NCBI GenBank assembly: GCA_021818585.1
Contig: JAKATU010000045.1
Span: 1 to 50,871 of the forward strand
Length of the DNA: 50,871 bases
Origin: Acidobacteriota bacterium
Lineage (GTDB): Bacteria > Acidobacteriota > Terriglobia > Terriglobales > Acidobacteriaceae
Direction of reading: 5' to 3'
Shown here: piece by piece, positions 26,327 to 36,500 of the stretch
How the letters are laid out: every line of letters starts with the position of its first letter
Numbering within the stretch: the stretch's first letter is position 1
The notes under the pieces: model-generated
Told to the model about the DNA's origin: nothing
Databases searched by the model: none
What the model saw: the letters and a program-made list of their open reading frames with translations, nothing else
Made by a program: the position numbers and the translations under genes

Positions 26327-29300
26327 GTGAACAAAATTGGGATGTTATTCCCCCTTGTCAGCAGTAGGGGTAAGTGTGGCACATCCGTGTCTACTCTTCG
26401 TCAAAAGACCTCGTCGTCGCGGAATGTAGGGCGACCATATTTCAAGTCAGGCTACAACGTTACCCGAAAATTCCTGACGTGGATGGTCTTCCTGGTGCTT
26501 TGCTTCAGCCTGTCATCGGTGGTATTTGGGCAAGTCGTTACGGCAAGCCTCCAGGGTTTTGTGCAGGATCCCTCGGGAGCGCCCATTCAAGGAGCCAAGG
26601 TGACGGCGGTGAATGAAGCGACCGGTATCAGCACTCGAACGATAACGAATTCGAAAGGTCTATTTGCCTTCCCAAACTTGACAGCGGGTGGGCCGTATAC
26701 GGTTACGGTGATGTCGACTGGCTTCAAGACAGAGGTGCGATCGGGCATCCATCTGGAGGTAAACCAGCACGCAGATATCTCAGTAGCGCTTTCGGTTGGC
26801 GCGGTGGCGCAAAAAGTTACGGTCTACAGCGATGTGGCGCAACTTCAAACGAAGAGTGGGGCTATCAGCCAGGTTATTGGCTCCCACATGATTGAGAATC
26901 TTCCGCTGAACGCACGAAATGTTTATCAGCTGATGTATCTAGTTCCGGGAACGACCGGAGGGGTGGGTTACAACTACAATGGTTTTAACCTATCTGTGAA
27001 TGGCGGTCGTCCTGGCAGCGCCGATATCCTAATTGATGGCATCCCAGCTGCCCCTGCTCTGGTAAATCCGATTGCCGGCATCTCAGTATTTCCTCCGCTG
27101 CCAGCTGTGCAGGAGTTCAGAATGCAGACATCCAACTATTCAGCAGAGTTTGGGCGAAGCGGCAGTGGCATAGTTAACCTCATTCTGAAGAGCGGCACAA
27201 ATCACTTCCATGGTAGCGTGTACGAGTTCCTAAGAAATTCCGCGCTGGATGCGAACGACTACTTTTCAAAACTGCATGGGCAGCCGCTGCAGAGTTTCAA
27301 GCGGAGTCAGTTTGGCGCGAGTCTGGGAGGGCCGGTCGACATTCCGGGACTCTATAGGGGGAAAGACAAGACCTTCTTCTTTTTTGCCTATGAGGGACTG
27401 CGGCAGGTCACCCCATCACAGATTACGACGACTGTTCCAACAGCGCTGGAGCGCCAGGGGAACTTCTCGCAGACGTTCGATGCGACTGGCCAGCAAGTGG
27501 TTATCTACGACCCGACGACTACGACGTACAACGGAACAAATTACCAGCGTCAACCTTTTCCGAATGACACGATACCTCAGCAGGATATTGATCCTGTTGC
27601 GGCCAAAATCGTGCAATTTTATCCATTGCCAAATACGCCGGGAAATGCAGCCGGTCAAAATAATTACTTTGCGAGTGGAACCTCTAGGGTGAATATTGAC
27701 ACCTTTAGCGCGAAAGTGAACGAGCACTTCAATGCGAACAATTCTATGTTTGTGAGCTATTCGCATCGCCATTATGTCACTCCGGCGGCGAATCTATTTC
27801 CCAAAGCTGATCAAGTTGCTGAGTCCACGAGTACGAACTCGAATATCGATAATAGCGCATCGATTGACTACACATTTACGCCAACCTCAACGTTTGTGAT
27901 GGACTTTCGTTATGGGTTCTCGCGAATATATCTTGAAGTAGCTCCCAACAGCCTGGGTTTCAATCCATCCACGGAGCTAGGTTTCCCCGCTTACATAGCG
28001 GCAAACGCGGATCATCTATTGTTTCCGGGCATTGGGGCGGCGGGGTATGTTGGCCTGGGCGAGGGTGGATTTGGCGCCGCAACTACGGCATCCTTTGAGG
28101 GCCATATTCTCGCTCTAAACATGACCAAAGAAGCTGGAGCGCATCTGTTGCAGTTTGGAGGCGAAGCGCGACTGATGCTGGTGAACGACGATGAGGCCGG
28201 TCAAGCGGATGGGAACTACGGATTTGATAAGGGCATTACGCAAGGGCCTGATCCTAATGTCGCGACCCAGAACGGCGGCAACTCGATTGCGTCGCTACTG
28301 TTAGGGGTTGGCGGCGGATCAATGACAATTAATTCGAAAAATGCGGCGACGGCGAGTAAGTACTTCGCTCTATATCTGCAAGATAACTGGACAGTGAATC
28401 CTCGCCTTAGCCTGAATCTTGGGGTTCGCTACGATCTGGATATTCCGCGAACTGAAAGATTCAATCGAATGAACACTTTTAATCCTAATATCGCATCTAC
28501 TCAACTTGCCCAGGAGACGGGAATTGCAGGGTTAAAAGGGGGACTGGTGTTTGTCGGTGTCAACACGCAACCACGTCGTCAATTTAAACCGCAGTGGCTT
28601 AACTTTAGCCCTCGCCTTGGATTTTCATACAAGCTAAACAATCTGACAGTGATTCGAGGCGGCTACGGTATATTCTATGGTCCTTCTTTGCGCGCCGCGG
28701 CCGGTACGGTCGGAAGCGAGGGTTTCAGCAGCACGACGACTTACCAGGGAAGTCCAAATGGGTTAACACCGTCTGTGTACCTGAGCAATCCGTTCCCAAA
28801 TGGCCTGAATCCGATTTCGGGCAGTTCTCAGGGACTGCTTACCGGGATCGGCTCCTCGTTTGAGGCTCCGGAGACAGGCGATAATGCGGTGCCGTATACG
28901 GAGGACTGGAATATTGATGTGCAGCGTCAGTTGCCGTTCCAGACCTTGGTGAGCGCGGCTTATGTAGGAAGTCACGGCGTGCATTTGAACAAATCTGGCG
29001 AGAACGACTGGAATGCTAACCAGCTCACTGCTGCGGATCTTGCGCTCGGCACACAGCTTCAGCAAAGCGTACCCAATCCATTCTATGGAATTATTAAGAC
29101 GGGCCCTGAATCCGGTCCTACAATTGCACGCAGCTATCTGGCTGCCCCCTTTCCTCAGTTTACGGCTGTGCAGCTATCTTTCCTCACTGGCGGATATGTT
29201 GATTACAACTCTTTCCAACTGGAGATCAGCAAGCGGCTTTCACATGGGTTAGACGCGCTCGTTTCCTATACGAATCAGAAGCAGATTGATGATTATTCGA

Positions 29301-29932
29301 ACATCATTAATGTAGGAGCTGGCGCGGGCATACAGAACATCTATAACCCGAAGGGGGAGCGTTCCATTTCCGCGAATAATGTTTCTCAGGAGTTGTCCGC
29401 CAGCGCTACTTACAATCTGCCTTTCGGACATGGTCATTCAATTGGAGCGAAGTGGAACAGGTTGGAAAATGCCGCACTGGGAGGCTGGCAGATGAACGGG
29501 ATCTTTACGGCGGATGCCGGTTATCCGATCTCGGTATCGACCCAGAATACCTCTCACGCGAACAATAACGAGGAAAGGCCAAACCTGACCGGGGCAAATC
29601 CGGGTATGAGCGGATCGATCAAGTCACGCCTCAATGGATACCTGAATCCGGCGGCGTTCAGCCAGCCTGCACCCTTCACGTTTGGGAATGCTCCGCGCGT
29701 GTTGTCAGATGTTAGAACACCCGCGTATCACAATATCGACTTTTCGATATTCAAGAACTTCAACGTTACACGACGCCTGAGGGCTCAGTTTCACGCCGAA
29801 GCCTACAACGCTTTGAACCAGGTAGTCTTCGGGGGGCCCAACAGTAATTTTTCATCCCCATCCTTTGGCGTCATCTCATACCAGGCCAATTCACCACGGC
29901 AGATTCAGTTTGCCTTGAAGCTTCTGTTCTGA
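26327..29932 (+). CDS. Oar-like TonB-dependent outer-membrane receptor (sulfatase-linked)
   Basis: A 1201-residue receptor. An extended N-terminus of about 45 residues precedes a signal segment (FLTWMVFLVLCFSLSSVVFG), so an internal start is possible, although none is better supported. A carboxypeptidase-regulatory domain follows (ASLQGFVQDPSGAPIQGAKV), then a plug (IENLPLNARNVYQLMYLVPG, LSVNGGRPGSADILIDG) and a beta-barrel ending IQFALKLLF, an aromatic outer-membrane terminus. It is followed after 93 bp by a sulfatase gene on the same strand, suggesting uptake of a sulfated glycan or its fragments; this is inference. Base and codon use are less GC-rich than in the flanking housekeeping genes, and transposase relics lie on both sides, suggesting acquisition. 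Confidence 0.9.
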   Translation: MNKIGMLFPLVSSRGKCGTSVSTLRQKTSSSRNVGRPYFKSGYNVTRKFLTWMVFLVLCFSLSSVVFGQVVTASLQGFVQDPSGAPIQGAKVTAVNEATGISTRTITNSKGLFAFPNLTAGGPYTVTVMSTGFKTEVRSGIHLEVNQHADISVALSVGAVAQKVTVYSDVAQLQTKSGAISQVIGSHMIENLPLNARNVYQLMYLVPGTTGGVGYNYNGFNLSVNGGRPGSADILIDGIPAAPALVNPIAGISVFPPLPAVQEFRMQTSNYSAEFGRSGSGIVNLILKSGTNHFHGSVYEFLRNSALDANDYFSKLHGQPLQSFKRSQFGASLGGPVDIPGLYRGKDKTFFFFAYEGLRQVTPSQITTTVPTALERQGNFSQTFDATGQQVVIYDPTTTTYNGTNYQRQPFPNDTIPQQDIDPVAAKIVQFYPLPNTPGNAAGQNNYFASGTSRVNIDTFSAKVNEHFNANNSMFVSYSHRHYVTPAANLFPKADQVAESTSTNSNIDNSASIDYTFTPTSTFVMDFRYGFSRIYLEVAPNSLGFNPSTELGFPAYIAANADHLLFPGIGAAGYVGLGEGGFGAATTASFEGHILALNMTKEAGAHLLQFGGEARLMLVNDDEAGQADGNYGFDKGITQGPDPNVATQNGGNSIASLLLGVGGGSMTINSKNAATASKYFALYLQDNWTVNPRLSLNLGVRYDLDIPRTERFNRMNTFNPNIASTQLAQETGIAGLKGGLVFVGVNTQPRRQFKPQWLNFSPRLGFSYKLNNLTVIRGGYGIFYGPSLRAAAGTVGSEGFSSTTTYQGSPNGLTPSVYLSNPFPNGLNPISGSSQGLLTGIGSSFEAPETGDNAVPYTEDWNIDVQRQLPFQTLVSAAYVGSHGVHLNKSGENDWNANQLTAADLALGTQLQQSVPNPFYGIIKTGPESGPTIARSYLAAPFPQFTAVQLSFLTGGYVDYNSFQLEISKRLSHGLDALVSYTNQKQIDDYSNIINVGAGAGIQNIYNPKGERSISANNVSQELSASATYNLPFGHGHSIGAKWNRLENAALGGWQMNGIFTADAGYPISVSTQNTSHANNNEERPNLTGANPGMSGSIKSRLNGYLNPAAFSQPAPFTFGNAPRVLSDVRTPAYHNIDFSIFKNFNVTRRLRAQFHAEAYNALNQVVFGGPNSNFSSPSFGVISYQANSPRQIQFALKLLF

Positions 29933-29960
29933 GTTGCGGACATGGAATAAAGGGGAATCG

Positions 29961-29988
29961 GGTGTCACGTTACCAATAGCGTGACACC
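29961..29988 (+). other. intercistronic hairpin between receptor and sulfatase
   Basis: GGTGTCACGTTA (29961-29972) pairs with TAGCGTGACACC (29977-29988), 12 bp including one G-T pair, around the tetraloop CCAA. No T-run follows, so it is not a standard terminator. It could stabilise one half of a processed receptor-sulfatase mRNA or be a protein-binding palindrome. Confidence 0.5.
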
Positions 29989-30025
29989 TGAACCTAGTCA
30001 GCAAGACAACCTAAGGAGAATGAAA

Positions 30026-31621
30026 ATGTCAGAGCACTTGGACAAAGCTGAGACTGCGAGGGAAGGCATTGAGAGTGCCGGTACCTCGCGGCGCAGCTTT
30101 TTGAAAGGCGGAGCGGCTGTGGCCGGAGCCGCTGTGGCCAGCTCTATGGCGGGAACTGCTGCATCGGGACAGGCAGAGAGTAAATCGCAGCGTGCTCCGG
30201 CGTTCGTGAAAGAACACAATAAAAAGCGACCTAATATTGTTTTCATTTACACGGAAGGCCAGAGACCGGATTGTCTTAGTTTTACCGGTAACAAGATATT
30301 GAAGACGCCAAACATGGATCGTATTGCGAGAGAAGGCGTGTTTTTTAACAATTCCTTCTGCATTAATGCGCTTTGTGCACCTGCTCGCGCCGCGACAATG
30401 ACCGGACTCTATTCCCATATTACCGGCGCATATGGTAATTCTGACGAACGGGCTTTGCCAGCTAACATACCAATTTTTACCGATTTGTTACATGAATCTG
30501 GATATGAAGTCGCGATGGTTGGGAAAGTGCATGTACCTAACGGTACGAGGGAGCGATATTGGGACTATTATTGCGGCTTTAATGGCGCTGTGACGGACTA
30601 TTACGCTCCCGAATATCACGAGGGGCGAAAAGGCAAGATGGGGCCAAGCCAAGTTCATCGGGGGAAGTTTCACAATGATTTCCCTGATAACCCCGCAATG
30701 GATTGGACAGGAGTTTATGCAGACGACTGGTTTACCGATAAAGCGTTAGATTGGCTCAAGGAGGAACGGCAGAGTCCCTTTTTCCTGATGCTGTGCCATC
30801 AGGCGCCCCACGGACCTTTCTACCGGCCTCCGCGTTATTTGAATGCTTTCAATGGGGTTCCGATACCAATACCTGAAACCTTTGATGACTATAAAAAGAA
30901 TTGGCCCGGTAAGCCGCGGGCATTTGCTGATGCCCAGAATAAGATCGGAACTATCGAAACGTGGGATCGAGCGCGAACGGTGGAAGAGCTGGTGAAAGAC
31001 TGTTATGCCGGATTCCAGGCTGTCGACGACAATGTCGGAAGAGTTTTGGATTATCTGGAGTCGACCAATCAGCTTGACGATACTGTAGTGATGCTCAGTT
31101 CTGATCACGGATACTTTTTTGGTGAATGGCAGTGCTACGACAAGCGTTTTATGCATGAGCCTTCGCTTCGTACGCCCGGGATGATTCGGTATCCCAAAGA
31201 GTTTCAGGCTGGCACCCGGGTGGACGAGATGATTATCAATCTGGACTTTGCTCCGACCCTGCTTGAGCTCGCGGGCGTAGAAGCTCCAGAAGCGATGCAG
31301 GGTAAGAGTCTTGTGAAGCTTGCGCAGAAGAAGGAGAGGACCTGGCGCAAAGACTTTCTGTATGAGTATTTCTCTTATCCCGGAAACGAACAGGTGCGAC
31401 CTCATCGTGGGGTAAGAACAGAACGTTATAAGTATTTCGAATACTTTCTTGACCCGAAGGAATACGAGATGTACGACTTGGAAAAAGATCCGGGAGAGCT
31501 CGATAATCTTGCAGGCAAACCTGAGTATGCCTCGCTTCAGCGGCAACTAGCAGCAAGAGTGGAAGAGCTGAGAAAGGAAACCGGAGATCATACGAGAGAT
31601 GCTATGGTGTCACCGGGCTAA
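30026..31621 (+). CDS. Tat-exported type I sulfatase
   Basis: A 531-residue sulfatase of the alkaline-phosphatase-like superfamily, cutting sulfate esters in the periplasm. The Tat signal SRRSFLKGGAAVAGAAVAS is at residues 21-39. The formylglycine motif C-x-P-x-R is present as C117-A-P-A-R121, so a formylglycine-generating enzyme is needed; none is encoded in this window. A late metal-site motif SSDHGYFFGEW is intact. The first metal-binding motif reads IYTEGQRPD where most relatives have T-D-D/Q-Q-R. The start at 30026 was preferred over 29981 and 30020 because AAGGAG stands 7 bases upstream. It pairs with the preceding receptor. Substrate is unknown. Confidence 0.92.
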   Translation: MSEHLDKAETAREGIESAGTSRRSFLKGGAAVAGAAVASSMAGTAASGQAESKSQRAPAFVKEHNKKRPNIVFIYTEGQRPDCLSFTGNKILKTPNMDRIAREGVFFNNSFCINALCAPARAATMTGLYSHITGAYGNSDERALPANIPIFTDLLHESGYEVAMVGKVHVPNGTRERYWDYYCGFNGAVTDYYAPEYHEGRKGKMGPSQVHRGKFHNDFPDNPAMDWTGVYADDWFTDKALDWLKEERQSPFFLMLCHQAPHGPFYRPPRYLNAFNGVPIPIPETFDDYKKNWPGKPRAFADAQNKIGTIETWDRARTVEELVKDCYAGFQAVDDNVGRVLDYLESTNQLDDTVVMLSSDHGYFFGEWQCYDKRFMHEPSLRTPGMIRYPKEFQAGTRVDEMIINLDFAPTLLELAGVEAPEAMQGKSLVKLAQKKERTWRKDFLYEYFSYPGNEQVRPHRGVRTERYKYFEYFLDPKEYEMYDLEKDPGELDNLAGKPEYASLQRQLAARVEELRKETGDHTRDAMVSPG

Positions 31622-31757
31622 GGAACCTATGAAGAACAGCGAGTTATAAGGGTGCCGGGTTGTCTTTGCTTCGTTGTTGCACCAACGAAGCAGATTGGGC
31701 GGTGATCCGCGATGTTATTTCGTCCGGCGGAGGCTCATCTGGACTCTGCCGGACACA

Positions 31758-31883
31758 CTATGCCCCGATGGGGGCCATTCTTGGATTGACCTTGGCAAGT
31801 CTTCTGCGGTGCTGGTAGAGGTTCTCCAGCGCAAAGCCCGCGCACAGCCACTCGTGATTCTTCTTCAAGCCGCGATATCGCAC
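31758..31883 (-). pseudogene. DDE transposase, C-terminal relic
   Basis: The minus-strand frame reads VRYRGLKKNHEWLCAGFALE then NLYQHRRRLAKVNPRMAP and a stop. R-Y-R-G-L-x-K-N followed by L-C-x-x-F-A-L-x-N-L-Y is the usual end of IS5/IS1182-type DDE transposases. The catalytic part is absent. It overlaps the last codons of the ABM-domain gene at 31865, so an insertion or deletion has joined the two. The 31622-31757 gap holds nothing else I recognise. Confidence 0.6.
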
Positions 31884-32233
31884 CTTTCGCGGTTCATGTT
31901 TGTTCGCGCAAAATCCCTGATGGAATCGAACGCGATACCCGCCTCGGAATCCAGCTTGCTCAATGCGGCGTTGTGAGGCGGCTTCGCAAAAAGCTCCTCA
32001 GCCTTCGCAAACAGCGCGCGCGCCACGGCTCCATTCAAATGAGCGTCCCGTCCCGCCTCATTCGGAAAACCATCGAAAATCCCAAACCGCGAAGGCCCAA
32101 GCTCCAGCGCAAACCATATCGTCGTACCGGGCTCCTCAGCCACAAGCCCCTGCGCCGACCGCAGAAAATCCGCGACCTCTTTTTCCTTGCCCGGCTTCGC
32201 CTCCAGAATCGCGATAATAGCCAACTGATCCAT
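31865..32233 (-). CDS. antibiotic biosynthesis monooxygenase (ABM) domain protein
   Basis: A 122-residue protein with a ferredoxin-like ABM fold (LAIIAILEAKPGKEKEVADF at the start, then GTTIWFALELGPSRFGIFDG, FPNEAGRDAHLNGAVARAL). Members are small monooxygenases or quinol/signal-related enzymes. The start at 32233 is supported by AGGAGG 8 bases upstream; the longer frame to 32269 is not. The last ten or so codons (TNMNRERCDIAA) extend into the transposase relic, so the C-terminus may have been altered, though the domain itself is complete. It is convergent with the sulfatase gene. Confidence 0.85.
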   Translation of the reverse strand: MDQLAIIAILEAKPGKEKEVADFLRSAQGLVAEEPGTTIWFALELGPSRFGIFDGFPNEAGRDAHLNGAVARALFAKAEELFAKPPHNAALSKLDSEAGIAFDSIRDFARTNMNRERCDIAA

Positions 32234-32393
32234 GCAAAATTCCTCCTGACCGCATAAGATGCACGGCAATCAACCCACTCCGCAACCATCACTCACGAAT
32301 CACTTCGAGCAAAGCAAAATACACACGCACCAGTTCCATCGAGCTATTCGCGCGATCACCAACTCAAGCTTCTTTTGTTTCACAGGGATTGAA

Positions 32394-33266
32394 TCAAGCC
32401 CGCCGATAAACAATCTTCAGCCGCTCGCGGTCGAGAATCTTCTTGATCTGCACCTTTGCATGGCTGTGCCACGGCCCGGTCGTATCCAGCCGCGCATACG
32501 CCAGCCAGTGATGCAGCGCCTTGCGCCGGTCGCCCTGCCGCTCATACGCCAGCGCCAGGTTGTAATGCGCATCCGCATACTTCGGAGCCAGCCGGATCGC
32601 AGCCTGGTACGCCTCAACCGCCTCAGGCATCCGCCGCAGCTCATCCAGCACATTGCCGAGGTCAAAAAACGCCAGCGCATAATTTGGATCCGCCACAGTA
32701 GCGCTCCGGTACAAAGCCTCGGCGCGCACAAAATCGTGGCGATGGTAATAAATTGTTCCCAGGTTAATCGCCGAAGGCGCATGCTGAGGATTCTGCTTCA
32801 AGATCTCCTCATACGTCGCCACCGCGTCATCCAGCCGCCCGGCCTCTTCCATCTGCACAGCTTCCAGAAACGTAGCCGGCTCGGCCTCCGGAATCTGCTG
32901 AAAGCGCTTGCCATCATCCCGCGCCACGCCTGACCCGTGCTCAAAGTCAAACAGCATCTGGCCCTTGATCGGGTCCACCAGCGTCCCCAGGTATCGGAAC
33001 GCCACCCGCGAGCCATCCCGCTCGGCGCCCGCCTCCAGCAGCGGATTCGCAATCCCGGAAGCCTTCTGCATCGCTGCGACGCTCGCGCGAATGCTCGCCG
33101 CCGACAACCGAGTCGAACGCAGATCGCGCAGCTTACGCAGCTGCACCAGGTCCTGAAAACTGTAAGTCTCTGAGGGAGCAATCAGCCCGGCCCGCTCCCA
33201 CCCTCTAAGCTGCTGGGCGTTGATACGGAGTATGCGAAGTACATCACGGCGTGTATATGGATTCAC
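32394..33266 (-). CDS. MerR-type DNA-binding protein fused to TPR repeats
   Basis: A 290-residue protein with a MerR-like winged helix at the N-terminus (YTRRDVLRILRINAQQLRGW, ERAGLIAPSETYSFQDL), a linker, and at least three tetratricopeptide repeats in the C-terminal half (PSAINLGTIYYHRHDFVRAE, YALAFFDLGNVLDELRRMPE, YADAHYNLALAYERQGDRRK). This suggests a regulator whose effector domain binds a protein rather than a small molecule. The GTG at 33266 starts directly before the DNA-binding domain; an ATG at 33317 would add 17 unlikely residues and ribosome-binding evidence is weak for both. It is divergent from the pyruvate:ferredoxin oxidoreductase gene, a possible target. Confidence 0.82.
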   Translation of the reverse strand: MNPYTRRDVLRILRINAQQLRGWERAGLIAPSETYSFQDLVQLRKLRDLRSTRLSAASIRASVAAMQKASGIANPLLEAGAERDGSRVAFRYLGTLVDPIKGQMLFDFEHGSGVARDDGKRFQQIPEAEPATFLEAVQMEEAGRLDDAVATYEEILKQNPQHAPSAINLGTIYYHRHDFVRAEALYRSATVADPNYALAFFDLGNVLDELRRMPEAVEAYQAAIRLAPKYADAHYNLALAYERQGDRRKALHHWLAYARLDTTGPWHSHAKVQIKKILDRERLKIVYRRA

Positions 33267-33539
33267 GGTCCTTCGCTCTATTGAACCGATTATCAGGGCG
33301 CGCAAACACACGCGCAACCACTACGCAATAAAAATCGTGGATAACCCGGTACAAAACTTGATTCATTTTCGCGCAAGTACCGTTCTGGAACTCCAGGCTC
33401 CTCTTCCAACCGCCATCTCCCGGCCTCACATCCTCCTGTGTCCCACGTCACAGTCCCCCGCCCGTTACGCGGAGGACACTTTTTCTATCAACGACTTTTG
33501 CCGTATGCATAAACATTCAATCCAGTAGCGAGGAACACC

Positions 33540-36500
33540 ATGGGCACTCCTGTCAATCCAATCATCGTCGACGGGAACGAGGCGACCGCCGCAGTCGCCT
33601 ACCGTTTCTCTGAGGTCATCGCCATCTACCCCATCACGCCGTCGTCCAACATGGGTGAGCTCGCGGACCAGTGGCGCGACGAGGGCCGCAGGAATATGTG
33701 GGGCGCGCTCCCCATCATCGCCGAGCTCCAAAGCGAAGGCGGCGCCGCCGGAGCCATGCACGGCGCCATCCAGGCCGGAGCACTCGCCACCACCTTCACC
33801 GCATCGCAAGGCCTCCTGCTCATGATCCCCAACATGTACAAGATCGCCGGCGAGCTCACGCCCTCCGTCATCCATGTCAGCGCCCGCTCTGTCGCCACCC
33901 ACGCGCTCTCCATCTTCGGCGACCACTCTGACGTCATGGCATGCCGCGCTACTGGATACGCCATGCTCGCCTCCAACTCCGTGCAGGAGGCCGCCGACAT
34001 GGCCACCGTCTCCCATGTCGCCACGCTCGAATCGCGCATTCCCTTCCTGCATTTCTTCGACGGCTTCCGCACCTCGCACGAAATCAACAAGATTGAAGCC
34101 ATTCCCGACGAAGTGCTCCACGCGCTCGTCGACGAAAAAGCCATCCAGACCCTCCGCGAATACGCCCTCAGCCCCGACCATCCCGTCCTCCGCGGCACCG
34201 CGCAGAATCCCGACGTCTTCTTCCAGGCCCGCGAAGCCGCCAATCCCTTCTATCTCGCCTGCCCGCAGATCGTGCAGGACGTCATGGACCGCTTCGCCGA
34301 CGCCACCGGACGCCAGTATCATCTCTTTGACTACTACGGCGCGCCCGACGCCGAGCGCGTCATCGTCCTCATGGGCTCCGCCGCAGGCGCAGCCGAAGAA
34401 GCGATCGACGCGCTCATCGCCAGCGGAGAAAAGGTCGGCCTCATCAAGGTCCGCCTCTATCGCCCCTTCCACGCAGAAGCCTTCCTCGCCGCACTGCCGC
34501 CCACCGTCCACCGCATCGCCGTCCTCGACCGCACCAAAGAGCCCGGCTCCGCCGGCGAGCCGCTCTACCAGGACGTGGTCACGGTCATCTCAGAAGCCTT
34601 TGCTGACCGCACCCTCGAACTCGCCGGCTTCCCCATCGTCATCGGCGGCCGCTACGGTCTTTCCTCCAAGGAATTCACGCCCGCCATGGTCGAAGGCATC
34701 TTCGACGAACTCGATCGCGCCGAGCCCAAAAACCACTTCACCGTCGGCATTGACGACGACGTAACTCACACCAGCCTGCCCTGGTATCCCGCCTTTAATA
34801 CGGAAAGCCCAACCACCGTCCGCGCACTCTTTTACGGACTCGGCTCCGACGGCACCGTCGGCGCCAACAAAAACTCCATCAAGATCATCGGCGCAGAAAC
34901 CGACAACTACGTGCAGGGCTACTTCGTTTACGACTCCAAAAAGTCCGGCTCCCTGACCACCTCGCACCTGCGCTTCGGGCCCGATCCCATCCGCTCCACC
35001 TATCTCATCTCGCGCGCCAACTTCATCGCCTGTCACCAGTTCGAATTTCTCGAGAAAATCAACGTGCTCGAAACCGCCGACCACGGCGCAACCTTCCTGC
35101 TCAACAGCCCCTGGGGACCAGACCAGGTCTGGCAGCACCTCCCGCGCAAGATTCAGGAAACCATCCTCAATAAAAAGCTCAAGTTCTATGTGATTGACGC
35201 CTACCGCGTCGCTCGCGAAGCCGGCATGGGCAACCGCATCAACACCGTCATGCAGACCTGTTTCTTCGCCATCAGCGGCATCCTGCCCCGCGAGCAGGCC
35301 ATCGAGCAGATCAAGAAAGCCATCAGGAAGACCTACATCAAGCGCGGTGAAGCCGTCGTCGAGAAGAACTGGGCCGCCGTCGACGCCACGCTCGAGCATC
35401 TCTACGAGGTCAAGGCGCCGGCCAAAGTCACCTCCACTTTTGACATTCTGCCCGCCATCCCTGAAAACGCACCCTCCTTTGTGCGCGACGTGCTCGGCGC
35501 CATGGTCGGCGGCCACGGAGATTCGCTCCCCGTCAGCGCGCTCCCTCCCGGCGGAACCTTCCCCACCGCCACCGCCAAATGGGAGAAGCGCAACATCGCG
35601 CAGTTCATTCCCGTCTGGGATGAGCAACTCTGCATCCAGTGCGGCAAGTGCGTTCTGGTTTGCCCGCACGCCGCCATCCGCGCCAAGGTCTACGATCAGG
35701 CCCTGCTCAGCGACGCGCCCGCAACCTTCAAGTCCGTCAAGCCAAAGTGGCGTGGCATGGATGACCAGATCTACACCCTCCAGGTAGCGCCCGAAGACTG
35801 CACCGGCTGCAATCTATGCGTCGAAGTCTGCCCGGCAAAAAGTAAGGCAGACCCCAGCCACAAAGCCCTCAACATGCAGCCGCAGCAGCCCCTGCGCGTG
35901 CCCGAACGCGACAACTGGAACTTCTTTGAGTCGCTCCCCGCCGTCGCCCGCAATCGCATCTCCCACACGCAGGTCAAAGACATTCAGCTCCTTGAGCCTC
36001 TCTTCGAGTTCTCCGGCGCCTGCTCCGGCTGCGGCGAAACGCCCTACATCAAACTGCTCACCCAGCTCTTCGGCGACCGCCTCATGATCGCCAACGCCAC
36101 TGGCTGCTCCTCCATCTTCGGCGGCAACCTGCCCACCACGCCCTACTGTCAGGATGAAGATGGCCGCGGCCCCGCATGGGCCAACTCTCTCTTTGAAGAC
36201 AATGCCGAGTTCGGTCTGGGCATGCGCCTCGCGCTCGACCAGCAAAAAACCTACGCCGAAGTTCTGCTCAACAAGCTCGCCTCCACTGTCGGAGAGGACT
36301 TCGCAAAATCCATCCTCGAAGCGGACCAGTCCGCAGAAGAGGGCATCCACGCTCAGCGTGAGCGCGTGGCCGAGCTCAAGACCAAACTCGCCACCATCGA
36401 CTCCGCAGAGGCCCGCCACCTCCTCGCCGTCGCCGATACCCTGGTTCGCAAGAGCGTCTGGATCATCGGCGGCGACGGCTGGGCCTATGACATCGGCTTC

